From Epichloe hybrida (taxonomy: Eukaryota > Ascomycota > Sordariomycetes > Hypocreales > Clavicipitaceae), in assembly GCA_019022495.1 (NCBI GenBank), contig JAFEKR010000008.1, positions 2,232,001 to 2,296,000 of the forward strand: a stretch of 64,000 nt of DNA, in the 5' to 3' direction. Every line of letters starts with the position of its first letter. Positions within the stretch are counted from its first letter, which is position 1. This document shows, piece by piece, positions 26,991-39,586 of this stretch. The translations under genes and the position numbers were made by a program. The notes beneath the pieces were generated by a model, which saw only the letters and a list, made by a program, of their open reading frames with translations, was not told the origin of the DNA and did not search any database.

Positions 26991-29900
26991 AGTTAAACTC
27001 TTAAACCCTTTAGGGAAAATAGACTATTAGCTAGATTTAAATATAAAGAAGCTATAGAATATCTACCTAAAACACACCTATACTACCTAGTAAGGAAGCC
27101 CTAACTTTATAGCGCCTAGGTAGTAACTAAAATACCCTAACTATAGAATATAAAAGGGTATAGCAAACACTACCTAACTAATATAGTAACGCTAAATCTA
27201 GTAATAATAATAATCTAGATAAGCTATAGAGGTAATATAAGGTTATATAAGCTAAGCTATAAAATACCTATATAAGAAAGAAGATCTTAAATATAGAAGC
27301 ATAGCTTAAGGAAATAGAAGCGGACTTATAATTAGCTAGATTAGGCAAAGGACCTATAATTACCCCTTAGATAAACACATAGAGAACTCCCCTATTCCTA
27401 GATTTCTTACCTAACACTAAGTTCATAGTAAACATATACCTATAAAGCTTTATTAAGATATAGTATAAGGTGCCTGCGTATAAAGGTAATACCTATGAGA
27501 ATCTATAAGCATACCTAGTAGATTTAAATATGCTATTTAAGCTAGACCTAAGAACCTTTTAGGATAATAAAACGAAGGTAGTATATACTAGCAGCTACTT
27601 AGCTAATAATATAAAGTAATAGTAAATATGATATATAATAGTAAATAGGTTAGTTAACTACTTAGCTTATACCTAGAATAGATTTATATCCTAGCTAAAC
27701 ACTAGAGTAATAGATAAAGATATATAGTGCTTAGAAGCTACTAGGACACTACTAAATCTTAGGTAAAAGAGTAATTAGTCTTTTTAATCTTTCCTAAGAC
27801 TTTAGATAAAGGTAAAAGCGGAATTACCTAACTAAATCCCTATACACTTAAGAATAGTAATTTTTCTAAATAGCTTAAATAATACTATAAGGAAGTATAT
27901 AGTTAGCTAAGAGTTCCTAATATCTTAGAGTTACCTATAGGGTTAAGGAAAAAAGGCTAAAGTTATAATAATATTTATATTAAGTAATTATAATAAAAAC
28001 CATAATAAGAAGGGTAGGAGTAATAAGAGATAATACTCTAGCTCCCCTATAGATAACTTATAGTAAAGCTTATAGTAACCTAGCATAGGCTAGAGACTAT
28101 TTAAGTACTATAAATATAGTAGCCCTAGATATAGTGTAAATAGATATAATATAGTAAACTACTTAATTTATAAAAGTAATAGGTATACTACTAAGAAATA
28201 TAAGAATAGTAGCAATAAAACCTTAGACTAAAACAAGATTCTAATTAGTTTAGCTTAGGCCTAGGATAATAGTCTTACTATAAAAAAACCTATGGATAAG
28301 AGAATAAGAATATAGGTATTCTTATAGTAAGATAACTACTAGTTAGTAGTGCTAGCGCTATTTAATATAGGCGTAGAACATTTAATAATCTACCCTAAAT
28401 TATTATTAAAATAGGATTAGAAGAATGTAAAGAAAATAAAGATAACACTAGAAAGCGCAAGCAAGGATAAGATCTTACACTAGGGAATCCTATATAAACT
28501 AGTTAAGGTAAAAGATAGCATAGGCTATATAAAAGTCTACTAAGTTAGCTACTATATTACTAATATAGGAGAGGGAATGCTCCTAGGGATAGACTAGACC
28601 CTAGAGTATAAACCTATAGTAATAGACTAGAAGTAGGGTTTCTAGAGGTTTCTAATAACCTAGGATTATATTACTTTCGCTATAGGTAAGTAATAACTAT
28701 ATAAGGTAGTAAAGTAGTCTTCTATTATGCTATTACTAGTATTACTAAAGATTAAGGTAGTTAACCTAGAGGTAATAGAAGAAGATACTAATAAAAATTC
28801 ATTAACAAGTAACACAATAAGTAATAACCTAAGTTATAGCGTAGTTATAGTAATAGTAGTAGAATATACCTACGCGTTAAAGAAGAAAAAACTAAGAAGT
28901 ATAATAGCGCTCTAGGTAGTGTTTTATAAAGAATTAGTAGCGCCTATATAAGAGATAGATAGTAATATACCCCTATAGTAGATTCTAGAAGAGTATATAG
29001 AATTTATAGATATGTTTTTAAAGGAGCTAGCTAGTAAGCTCCTGGAATTAGGTAGTTACACTTATGTAATTAAATTAGAAGAGGGAAAACAACTACCCTA
29101 GGGACCTATATATAACCTAGCTAAAAAAAAGCTAGAAGTGCTTAGGGAGTACCTAGTAAGTATATAGGAGAAAGGGTAGATTAGAAGATTAACAAGCCTA
29201 GCAGGAGCCCTGATTTTATTCGTTCTAAAAAAATCAGGGAAATTAAGGCTTTATGTGGATTATAGGGGCCTTAATAGGATTACCGTTAAAAATAGGGCCT
29301 CTTTGCTACTAATCTCCGAAATCCTTAATTAATTAGTAGGTGTAAAGATTTTCACGTCACTAGATCTTTAAGAGGCATACTACTAGCTACGTATTTATAA
29401 GGGTAATAAGTAGAAGATAGTATTCCGTTGCTACTATAGGCACTTTAAATATCTTATAATACCATTTAGGTTAGTAAATACGCCAGCCACTTTTCAGGAA
29501 TATATTAATAATACTCTTAAGGGGCTTGTGAATAAATTCTATATTATCTACCTTAATAACACCCTAATATATAGTAGTAACCCCACAAGACACACAGAGC
29601 ATATCAAAAGGGTGCTAGAGTGACTCTAGGACACAGACCTCTATATTAACCTTAAAAAGTACTAATTTTTAGTTATAAAGGTAAAGTTCCTAGGTTTTAT
29701 TATATCTAAGAAGGGTATTAAGATAGAACTATCACGGGTTAAAGCTATTATAACCTAGCTAATACCTAGTAGCGTGTTTAATATTTAATTATTCCTTAGG
29801 TTTACGGGTTTTTACTAACACTTTATAAAATAGTATAGTAGGGTAATAGTCCTGCTAATAAACTATCTAAAAGGTATTTAACTAGTGGAGTTTAAGCTAG

Positions 29901-32399
29901 AGCCTAGTAAACTTATAGTATTTAGAGAACTCTAGAAGAAGTTCTAGGAGGCACTAATTTTAGTGCACTTTAACCCGCTTTATTTACTAAGAGTAAAGAT
30001 AAATATATCTAGTTATATAATTAGAGCTATACTTACAATGTTAGTGCTAGGTAGCTAGTACCTAGTAGCGTATTTTTTAAGGAAGTTAACTAATATCAAA
30101 CTTCACTACTTAACCCTAGACACTAAGTTATTAGTAATCTAAGAGGCGTTTTAAGCCTAGAGATATTACCTTATGTATTTAACTTATTAGATTATAGTTA
30201 TAATAGACTATCTAAATTATAAGTACCTAGCCACAAAGCTAAAGCTAACTAGCAGGTAGGTAATAGCATTAGATAAGCTCTATTTATTTAATTTTAGGAT
30301 TAAATATTATATAGGTAAGTTAAATCCCGCTAATACCCTATTAAGAAGAGCAAATTATATTAGTAAGAAGCGTAGGGTAGAGGCTATATCCTCATAGCTA
30401 CCTAGCTTCTTATCTAAGTTTATAAATACTAAGCAGCAAGGACACTATATAAGCAACAGTATAGTTATAGGTCCTAAGATTATATTGCTTAGCATAGCTA
30501 ATAGTTTATTATAAAAATACTATAAGAGCTACACTAGCCTCTAGGGTTTTAAGAAGATATAACTTTATTATATTATTAAGGAACCTAATAGTCCTACAAA
30601 GCCTATAAGTAGTATGCTAACTAAGTCCGCTTATTATAAGCAGTAAGGTCACGCCTTATCTATGTTTTCTAATGTTTCTATAAGTCTAGTAAGCCTATAG
30701 GTTAGGAGTCCAGCTAGGTTAGTAGTTAGTAAGTAGTATAAGCGCCCCCTTAAAACACTACTTAGCTATAATTTATTTATAAGTCTAAAAGCATACTATA
30801 AGCTAGCTACTTATAGCGGTATTATAGCAAGAATATAGGTAGTCTAGTAAACCTCTTCTAAGTTTGCATGTAACGCTTATCCTATGTACGTAAAATTAAA
30901 GACTCTAATTTAAGTTATATTATTTTAAGCATAGCAAGGTAATAACTTTACTATAGGTTAGAGGAAGCTACTTAAGAGTAGTAACCTAGAAGCGTTATAG
31001 ACATAGTCTATTAGGCCCTCTAAGCTATTAATATTTAAGAATAAAGTTTTTATTCTAGTTAGTATAAGAAAGGAAGTTATACTACTTACCTATAATAACC
31101 TAGCAGCAGGCCACTAGGGAGTTAGCAAGACCCTCCATTAGATTGCAAGTTAGTATTACTAGCTAATGATAAAGAAAGACACTAAGTTATATATATAAAC
31201 TTGCGTAAGCTACTAGACTTTAAAACTAAGGCACCACAAACCTTATAGTAAGCTAGCTACGCTACTAGTGCCTAATTAGCCTTTTTAAGAATTATTAATA
31301 GACTTTATTATAGGGCTACCGCCCGTGAAAGACATAAACTAGACCTATAATATAATCTTAGTTATTATGGACCATTTTACAAAATATAGTATTTACATCC
31401 CTGTTTTAACATATATAACTAGCAATAGGTTAGCTACTATATTCTTAGAATACGTTTTTAGGGATTATAGCGCTCTAGAGAGCATTATTATAAACCGTGG
31501 TTTGACCTTTACTAGCAGGTTTTAGATAACCTTTTGCTATCTTATTATAACTAAGCGGTAACTAAGCACTGTATTCTACCCGCAGATAGATAGTTAGATA
31601 GAACGTTTAAACTAAGTTTTAGAGCACTATTTAAGAGCCTTTGCTTGCTTTAACTAAACTAATTAGGCTAATAACCTTTTAATAGTATAGTTTATATATA
31701 ATATAAGTGCCTATTTAACTTATAGCTACACCCTAGCTAAGGTACTATAAGGCTATAACCCTAGGGGACTGTAGTAAGTAGTTACGGATATTCCTATAGT
31801 AAATAACTAGGTAAAAACTTATGCTATTACGCTAAAAGATAGACACGTAGTAATTAAGCAGCTTCTAAGTAACTTATAGGCCTAGTATGTAAAACACTAT
31901 AATAAGAAGCGGACCCTAATAAAGTTTAGTGTAAGTAACTATATTTTATTATTTATAAAGAATATTAACTTATAGTAACCTAGTAAGAAGCTAAGTATAA
32001 AGTACTTAGGCCCTTATAAAATCAAAAAGGTAATTAGTACCTATAGACTTATATACTAATTAAAGCTACTACCTAGAACGCGTTTATATAATATTTTTAA
32101 TATTACTAACCTTAAACTATTTATAAGGGACTTATCTAGCGTAGAAAATACGTCCTTACTACAAGATAATATTATGGATAATAAGTAGGAGTTTAAAGTT
32201 AAAAGAATTATATTACATTATTATAATAGGAGATATTAGAAATACCTAGTTAAATAGAAGGGCTATAATGCTTTAGAGAATTCTTAGGTAAAGAAAAGAG
32301 ATTTTATTATAATAAATATTATTAAGGATTATAAGCAGTAACTAAGCAGCTAGTTTGCGGACACAGAGGTATATTTAATAGATTTCAGATAAGCAGCAG

Positions 32400-34131
32400 T
32401 AATATATAAAAAGAAATCTAGATAATTTCTTAGATAACCTAACTTACAGCTACTTCGCACTAATTACTCCATTAACACGTTACCTACTAGGCCCTTAGTG
32501 GTCTTACTAGTAATAATAGGGGCAGAGGATTTATCCTTATTATTAGAAAAATCCCCCTCTCTATACACATATATATAAAGCTTACTAGGGAGGTCTAGTA
32601 GCCTAATATAAGCAGGAAGCGCGGACATATTAGTAGTAAGCTACTAGTAAGTTAGTAAAGCTATAAGCTAGAGCGTAGGAAGTATATATAGATAGAAGAT
32701 TTTATGTAATAAAACACAAACTATTAGAAATATTAATTTAGACTTCTAGATTAATAGTATTATTAAGTAGTAATATAGTAACTTATTTATTAGCATTAGC
32801 CTTATATATAACTTTTACTATAAGCTATGCTTACCTTGCTTACCTATGCTTATTAGTATTTTTAGTAGTTAGGAGTATATTATAAAGTTTATATTTTATA
32901 TATATTAGATACTAGTAGTATATTAGTATATATATTAGTAGTAGGAAAAGGAGGATAAACCCTAGTATAGTCCTTATTATTATATATATAATAGGTGTAT
33001 TTTATTAAGTTATTTATATAAGTTAGGAGTAACATATAGCGAGATAGTAGTAAAGTTATACTTAGAGAATTAGTATATTAGGTTAGAATAGTTTTACCCT
33101 TAATAATATATTATAGCTTTACACTATTACTATCTTTAGGTATAATAGCCTATATTATAACCTACTATATATAGTAAATATAAGGAATTTTTATTTTACT
33201 AGCACTACTAGCTATAAGTTAGTAAGGTAAGCGCTAGGGGGACCTAGATATTATACTTATATAGAAATTTTAGAAGCTAAATATTTCTTACTAGAAGACT
33301 TTAAAAGAAATATTATAGGAGTCTTTAAAATAGAAGGAGGTAGTAGTAGTAAAGTAATTACTTATATTAAAGATATTATTAACTACTAGTAAGTTAGTAG
33401 TAATATACTATAAGAAACTTATAGGTAAAAGGCAAGCTACTAATGTTTTAGTGTTTAAGAGAATTTAAATATTTTAAATAAGGATAGATATAAATAATAA
33501 AGTAATGCTATAGGATATTAGTAATTACTATAAGAGAAGCTATAAAGCTACTAGCTTATAGGTAAGGGTAACTTATAATACTAAGGGAGGATATAAAGGG
33601 AAGAAAAGTATATAGAAGTAGGGGAAAGCAGGCCTTTTTTATATTAGCCCTAGACCCCTAAGTAATCTATACGCTATATATAGCTAATCTAGGAATTATA
33701 ATATTTATAGTTATAGCTGCCACTAGTAAATACACACACTAGCTACAAACTCCTAGTAAGATTAATATAATATCCCTAATATTAGATAAGAAGTTATTTA
33801 TTTTAAATAACGCGCGTTACCCTAACTATTTAACCTAATTATAAAACTTAATATAGGTAGTCCGCTTACTTAGCACTAATAATTTATTAGATAAAGGCAT
33901 ACATATTAGAGGTAATAAAGTAGTAAGTATGTAGCTATTTATAATCTAGATATTATAAGAAGGATTACCTAGGTCCTAATAATATCTACCTTATTATTTA
34001 AAGTAGACGCAATACTACGCACTAATAGTATAGCTAGTAATATAGATATTACTATAGGTTATGCATAGTAAACATACACTAGCTAAGTAGCTCTTTATAA
34101 TTAAGGATAATTATATATTAGGGGGGTAGTA
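32400..34131. other. Long non-coding tail of element E between chromodomain and 3' LTR
   Basis: About 1.7 kb with no convincing protein similarity on either strand. It ends in a G-rich run (ttaggggggtagt) just before the 3' LTR that could be the polypurine tract. It may hold a decayed extra frame. Confidence 0.5.
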
Positions 34132-34398
34132 TATTAGGAGTATAGAGGCTAGGGAGTTACGGATAGGATAGTTATATAATAGAGCCCTTAGGTAAGCCTT
34201 AGCTTACGTGGATAACTAAGTAGCTACTAGATAGCTATATGCGCGTAGTAAGGTATTTAGACAAGGACTGCTTATAAGAGATATAGAAGGTTAGAGTTTA
34301 AGACCTTTATGCACCTACCCCTAAGTAGTAGCTCTCTAGCTACGACTAAGAACCTTAGCCTTCACTCCGTTTATATCTCTCCTACCATAGTTATGACA
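34132..34398 (+). repeat. 3' LTR of E
   Basis: Starts tattaggagtatagagg (TG decayed to TA) and ends agttatgaca, followed by TSD ctaga. Confidence 0.92.
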
Positions 34399-37300
34399 CT
34401 AGAGTAATTCTAAACTAACTAAAAATATAATAGGAAAGAAAAAGAAACCTAATACCCTTTAAAACTATAAGGAAGAGAAGGAAATCCTTATATAAAGAAA
34501 TGCTATATATATAGTAAGGAAGGATACTAGTTATTAAAGCACCTAGAAGAGAACTATAAGAAGGCGTATTAACGCTTTAAGAACCACTACCTTATAGATC
34601 TAACTAGTAACTTATATAATTTATTTCTTATATAGTATAAAGGGGAATATAAACCTTAATCCCTTATTAATAATAAAATCGCTTAGTATATAAAGAGTAT
34701 TAGATTTAATGATAGCCTTAATAATATAAATAGGCTAGTACCTATAAGCTTCTTTAATTATAGAACGTAACTTAATAGTAAAAGAATAGTTTAATTCCTA
34801 ATAAGTTAAGTAGCTTATTATAGTCTAAGTAAAGAAGACCCCTTTTAGCAAGAACTCTTAAGTAAAGCTTTAATAATATTTATGCTAGAAAATCGCTATT
34901 CTTATATAACTTTTTAAGGGATTATACCTAATATAGGAGCTGTAAAGTTCTCTATAATAAGGTATCCTTAATTCCTTACTTTATAACATTAAATGCCTAA
35001 ACTATAGCTTAATAAATTAATAGCGAAAAAAGCATTAGTTAGATTTGGCGTAGGAGAACCGATTATTATGCTTAGAGTAGCTAATATGCCTATACCTTTT
35101 AGAGATATTCTCTTTTAGGTTATACTAATAAACACTCTATTCCTCTTATCCCTTAATAATATAGACTATCTAAAGATTAATTTTAATATCTCTAAGAATA
35201 TGCTATAATAAGGAAATATTAAAGTCCCTATTATATATAAATAGGGGCACGCCTAGATACTACTAATATAGAAAGAGAAAGCAGTTGCTTAGAGCTACCT
35301 TATAGAAGGTAAGCTATAGTAATTACACTGCCGCTTTAAGCATCTATTAATCTAATATTTATATAAGGTTCTTTATAAATTAGGGTATAATATTAATATT
35401 AAAGCTATTAGGGAGCTAATAAGGATTTACTACTAATGCTAGATATATGTAGATAGCCCTAATTACTTTAAATTTACCCTTAAGGATAAGTATACCTTTA
35501 ACTATAAAGTAATAGTAAATATTTTCTACCTTAATAATAACTACCCTCCACTTTATACTATAGATATAGCTATAGTATTTAACATAGCGAAATTCCTTAA
35601 AGATATCTTTATAAAAACAACCTTGGAAGCCCTCCGGATATGCTAGATTAATGCTTATCTAGGCCCTCTAGATTTTATTACTATAGACGCTAGAATAAAC
35701 TTCTATAGTAATAAATTTAGATAATTTATAGCTTTAATGTTAATTTTAATTAAGGAAGTCCTTATTAAGGCATACTATAGTAATAGGAAGGTTAAAAGGT
35801 ATTATAGGCTGCTCTAAAGGGCTTATAATATAATTAGGCGTGAATATCCTATAATACCTAAACCTACTACCTTGTAAATAGCGATTAAGGCCCTGAATAA
35901 TACTATAGGCCCTAATAGCCTTATCCTAATACTTCTTATCTTTAGAGCCTACTTATATATAATAAATAAATCCCTACTATTACCTAATATTATATAGTAT
36001 ATAATTATAGTGTAGAAGGCTACTAAAGAGATTAAGAGACTCTACGCTATTAGGAAGGTTAATAAGGCCCTTACTAAATATAATAGCCTAGATACCTTAA
36101 AGACCCTTAACCTACTACTTAGATTAAAGGTCTAAGTCTAGTAAGAAAGTAAGGGATAGGCAGGCCTATATAAGCTACTAGTAATAACTAGAGAGAGCTA
36201 TATGCTTAATATACCTAGGGGCCTAAAGACCTTTAAGTTAACCTCTATTAAGCCTTACTATAATAATCCTAGTGCGAAGAAGATAGCAGAGCCTAGCGGA
36301 GAGGAAGAGAAGAAAGGGTAAGAGGCCTAAGATAAGAATATAGTACTAGTAATACTACTAAAGTATAGGTGTAGAAGACCCTAAAAGAACCCTCCTATAA
36401 TACCTTAAGAGACTAATACCTTCCTATTAGTAAAAGAATATAGTAACTTAGCCCTTACTATTAAGCTATATAAGGAAGGAGTTATTAGGACCCTAGGTAA
36501 ACCTTTTAAATGGTTAATAAAAGCAGAAATTAATGCCTTAATTAAGTAAGGTGTGTTTAAATTTATTATATTTAATAAGGAGAAGTATAGTAGGATTTAA
36601 ATCTTTAATTCCTGAATTATTAATAAGATTAAAGGTAAGATAATAGAATCCTATAAAAAGTTATGCCTTATAATCTAAGAATATAAGGATAAAGGGAAAC
36701 AGGCTATTCTCATATAGGCCCTAACAATTTAACAAGCAAGCTAATATCTTATCCTTATAATAGCCTTATTAGTAAGATTAAGGAAATTCCTTATCTAGCT
36801 ACGTGATATCTATTAGGCGTATATATAGGCCTATATATTCCTAGAGTAGCTAATCCTAGCGCGCTTGCTAATTTAGATATAGTATCTTTACTTACCTAGT
36901 ATGATTTTTAGGGTTATAAAGCCCCTCTATAGACTTACAGAGGCTGGAACGCATTAGTGGGTTACGTATTATAAGCATTATAAAGAGAACCTCTAGATAG
37001 AAACCTTTATATATGTTAAAAATAAGACCTATTTTTAGCCCTTTTCTAGTTAAAGAACCTTCTTATTACTAGCTTGCTTTGCAAGTCTGACAGCTGCACT
37101 GCAGCTATCAACGGTCGCGAGGGCAGCTATCAATGGCTGCGTCGCAGCTGTCAACAGCTGCGACCGACCGTGTGGATGACTAATTAGTCAATTACGTTGT
37201 GGCTGCAAGTGTGGCCACAACCACGCCACTAGTAATTAGGTAAGCTAGGGTGACGTAAGCTAGGGTGACGTAAGCAGGTTACCCTACATATAACTTACCC

Positions 37301-38339
37301 TATAGCTATCTTTGATAATGATTTTCTCTTTATCTAGAGGTCGTACAAAAGTTTCACATATAGCAAATTGAAGCTTGAAGATAGGGCTTTCTCTTTATGT
37401 AAGGTTATTTTTTGGACCAAAAGTTAGTGCATATGGGTTGCTAGCTAGCAGAGCTTTACATGTAGTGTAGTAAATGTAGTATTTTAACTTTTCGTGTAGT
37501 GTGTAGTGTAGTGAATTGTAGTGTAGTGTAGTATGTAGTGTAGTGTAGTAAATACTACACTACACTACAAATACTACATGTAGTGTAGGGGTAAAATTAA
37601 AAGTGGGGCATATTAATATCTTATTATATTCCTTAGATTTTTCTTTATTAAGTTATTATAAGCCTTAATTTTTATTATTATTTAGTTATTTAGTTATAAA
37701 TCTATAAAGTTTATACTTATTTAAACTATTAAGCTTATAGTAAGAATAGGGTAGCTTAATATAGTATCTTTTAGTATTTATATATAGGTCTAATTTCTTA
37801 CTAAATTTAAGAGATTACTTTACCTTTCTACCTTTTTTATTAGATTTATAATTTATTTTAATATACTTTTTTTACTTTAAATCTAAGATTTACCCTAAAG
37901 AAATTATTTAGTATTATATATAAATAGAATATTATATTTAATAATAATATAACTATAATATTAAGCTATTTATAATAAAGAGATTATTTTACTTTATGTT
38001 ATAAGAGGCTTTCTTTTTATATAACTATTTTATTTTAATTAGAAATAATTATATTAGTATTAGAGGTTTGTTAAGCTAAGGGTAATGTAAAAAACCTATA
38101 AAAAGCTCTTTAAAAAGGGCTAGAATAATATTTTTATTAAGATTTTAAAGGAATATAATATATTTTCTTTTAATACTAAGATTAGAAAAAAACAGCTTTA
38201 AAAGTAAGTTTAAGAATTTAAACTATTTTTAGCTTACTTACTATATTATATATTATTCTAAAAAGTGGGTCTAAAGTAAGGCATACTAGTTATATATATA
38301 CTTAGTTATAGCTTAAATTTTTTTTTTATTTACCTTTAA

Positions 38340-38690
38340 AATAGTAGTATTTATAAAAGTGGGTCTTAAAGTGGGTCTTATTGGTTATACCCTTTACTAA
38401 AAATAGCTTTTATGTTTTTTCTATAGTTAAGACTAAGTAAAAAGAGATTTTCATAAAAGTGGATCCAAAAGTGGGTCTTATTCGTTATACCTTTACTATA
38501 AATAGCTTTAATGTTTTTTCTGTAGTTAAGACTAAGTAAAAAAGGTATTTATAAAAGTGGATCCAAAAGTGGGTCTTATTAGTTATACCTTTTACTATAA
38601 ATAGCTTTTATGTTTTTTCTATAGTAAAGACTAAGTAAAAAGAGATTTTAATAAAAGTGGGTCTAAAGTGGGTCTTATTAAATCTTATAA
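38340..38690. repeat. ~99-bp tandem repeat in hAT-2
   Basis: gtgggtctta starts at about 38371, 38471, 38569 and 38668 (periods 100, 98, 99). Units share ttatacctttactataaat and tagttaagactaagtaaa. The motif is the inverse complement of the core in the hAT-1 array. Confidence 0.92.
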
Positions 38691-38750
38691 ACTATAAGCT
38701 ATTATAAGCTATTATAAGCTATTATAAGCTATTATAAGCTATTATAAGTA
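38690..38750. repeat. Short tandem repeat of agctattata in hAT-2
   Basis: Five to six head-to-tail copies of the 10-bp unit taagctatta, directly after the ~99-bp array. Confidence 0.9.
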
Positions 38751-39342
38751 ATTATATTAATAAAAATCATAAATACTACAAATACTACAAAATACTACAT
38801 GTAGTGTAGTGTAGTAAAAAAAATCTCTTGTAGTGTAGTGTGTAGTGTAGTGTAGTATGTAGTGTAGTGTAGTGCAAAGCTCTGCTAGCTAGTATGGTAG
38901 TGAGTTGATTTTTTGGTTTTTGCATATAAATGAATTTTGCGGAAAATCAAAAGTGGCCCGTAAGACCCCGTTAGCGGCCTGGATCTACTGATACGGTTAG
39001 TAGGTCTATGAGAGGAACAAGATCTTTTCATGAAAACTAGCTAGATAGCTAGTCCTCTTAACCAACAACAGCCGCATTGCTCGTACAACGTATCTAAAAT
39101 CAATTCTATTGCTTTATAAGATATTATAAAAGTAATCTAAATTGAATTCTATTAGTTAATAACTGCCACAACCTTCCGTTGCGTTACGTTAATTGATTCA
39201 ACGTTGCAGCCCTATTAGTCCCCGACCGTAGAGCTTGCACCCGTACAGCTGTTGCCAGCTGGCAACTAGCTCCCTACATTTCAATAGGTTATGAGCCCGG
39301 CTCTATCACTATAGATTCCTTTTAGGTCACTTTGTGTACGAT

Positions 39343-39586
39343 TACAGAAGACTTCCCTTCTATAAAAAAGGAAGGACCTGCGAGAAAGAAGTTTTTTTTT
39401 CCCTTCTATAAAAAGGAATCAATTGTGGCTACAGAAGACTTCCCTTCTATAAAAAAGGAAGGATCCGCGAGATAGAAGCTTTTTCCCTTCTATAAAAAGG
39501 AATAAATTTCAAATACAGAAGACTTCCCTTCTATAAAAAAGGAAGGACCCGCGAGATAGAAGCTTTTCCCTTCTATAAAAAGGAAA
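39343..39586 (+). repeat. Three-fold repeat in the leader of B, each unit with a hairpin
   Basis: Units begin with tacagaagacttccct at 39343, 39430 and 39514 (87 and 84 bp apart; the last runs to the gag ATG). Each holds cttccc-ttctataaaaaa-ggaagg, able to form a hairpin, and a second cccttctataaaaagga. The array lies between the primer-binding site and the start codon, so it would be in the genomic RNA leader. Confidence 0.9.

Larger units (their letters stand above)
26724..34398 (+). mobile_element. Ty3/Gypsy (chromovirus-like) LTR retrotransposon E
   Basis: Both LTRs are 267 bp (26724-26990, 34132-34398). The TSD ctaga is at 26719-26723 and 34399-34403. Total length is 7675 bp. Frames with stops show gag (about 27200-28250), protease (about 28330-28620), reverse transcriptase (about 29160-29640, with [18 protein letters not shown] and a YLNNTLIYS segment replacing YxDD), RNase H (about 29960-30260), integrase (about 31280-31900) and a chromodomain-like end (about 32180-32340, KYLVKxKGYN). 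About 1.7 kb then separates the pol end from the 3' LTR. RT-integrase order plus chromodomain indicates Gypsy. The reading frames are broken throughout; the 62-codon open stretch at 28727-28915 is only a fragment between protease and RT. Confidence 0.9.
37449..38884. mobile_element. hAT-like non-autonomous DNA transposon (hAT-2), 1436 bp
   Basis: Inverted termini (cagagctttaca at 37449 and its near-inverse tgcaaagctctg ending at 38884) are flanked by the perfect 8-bp duplication ctagctag (37441-37448 and 38885-38892). The 3' LTR of B carries the empty site with a single ctagctag (near 45206). Subterminal arrays of TGTAGTG/CACTACA occupy 37460-37590 and 38775-38875. A ~99-bp tandem array with GTGGGTCTTA lies at 38340-38690. 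No transposase frame is visible. It shares termini, subterminal layout and the inner motif with hAT-1, so both belong to one family. Confidence 0.9.
37014..39286 (+). repeat. 5' LTR of B (829 bp) split by hAT-2
   Basis: LTR sequence at 37014-37448 and 38893-39286. The intact 3' LTR at 44777-45605 gives the uninterrupted sequence. Around 37085-37180 it has many CAGCTG/CTGCAG palindromes and an inverted pair (acggtcgcg and gcgaccgaccgt). Confidence 0.92.
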
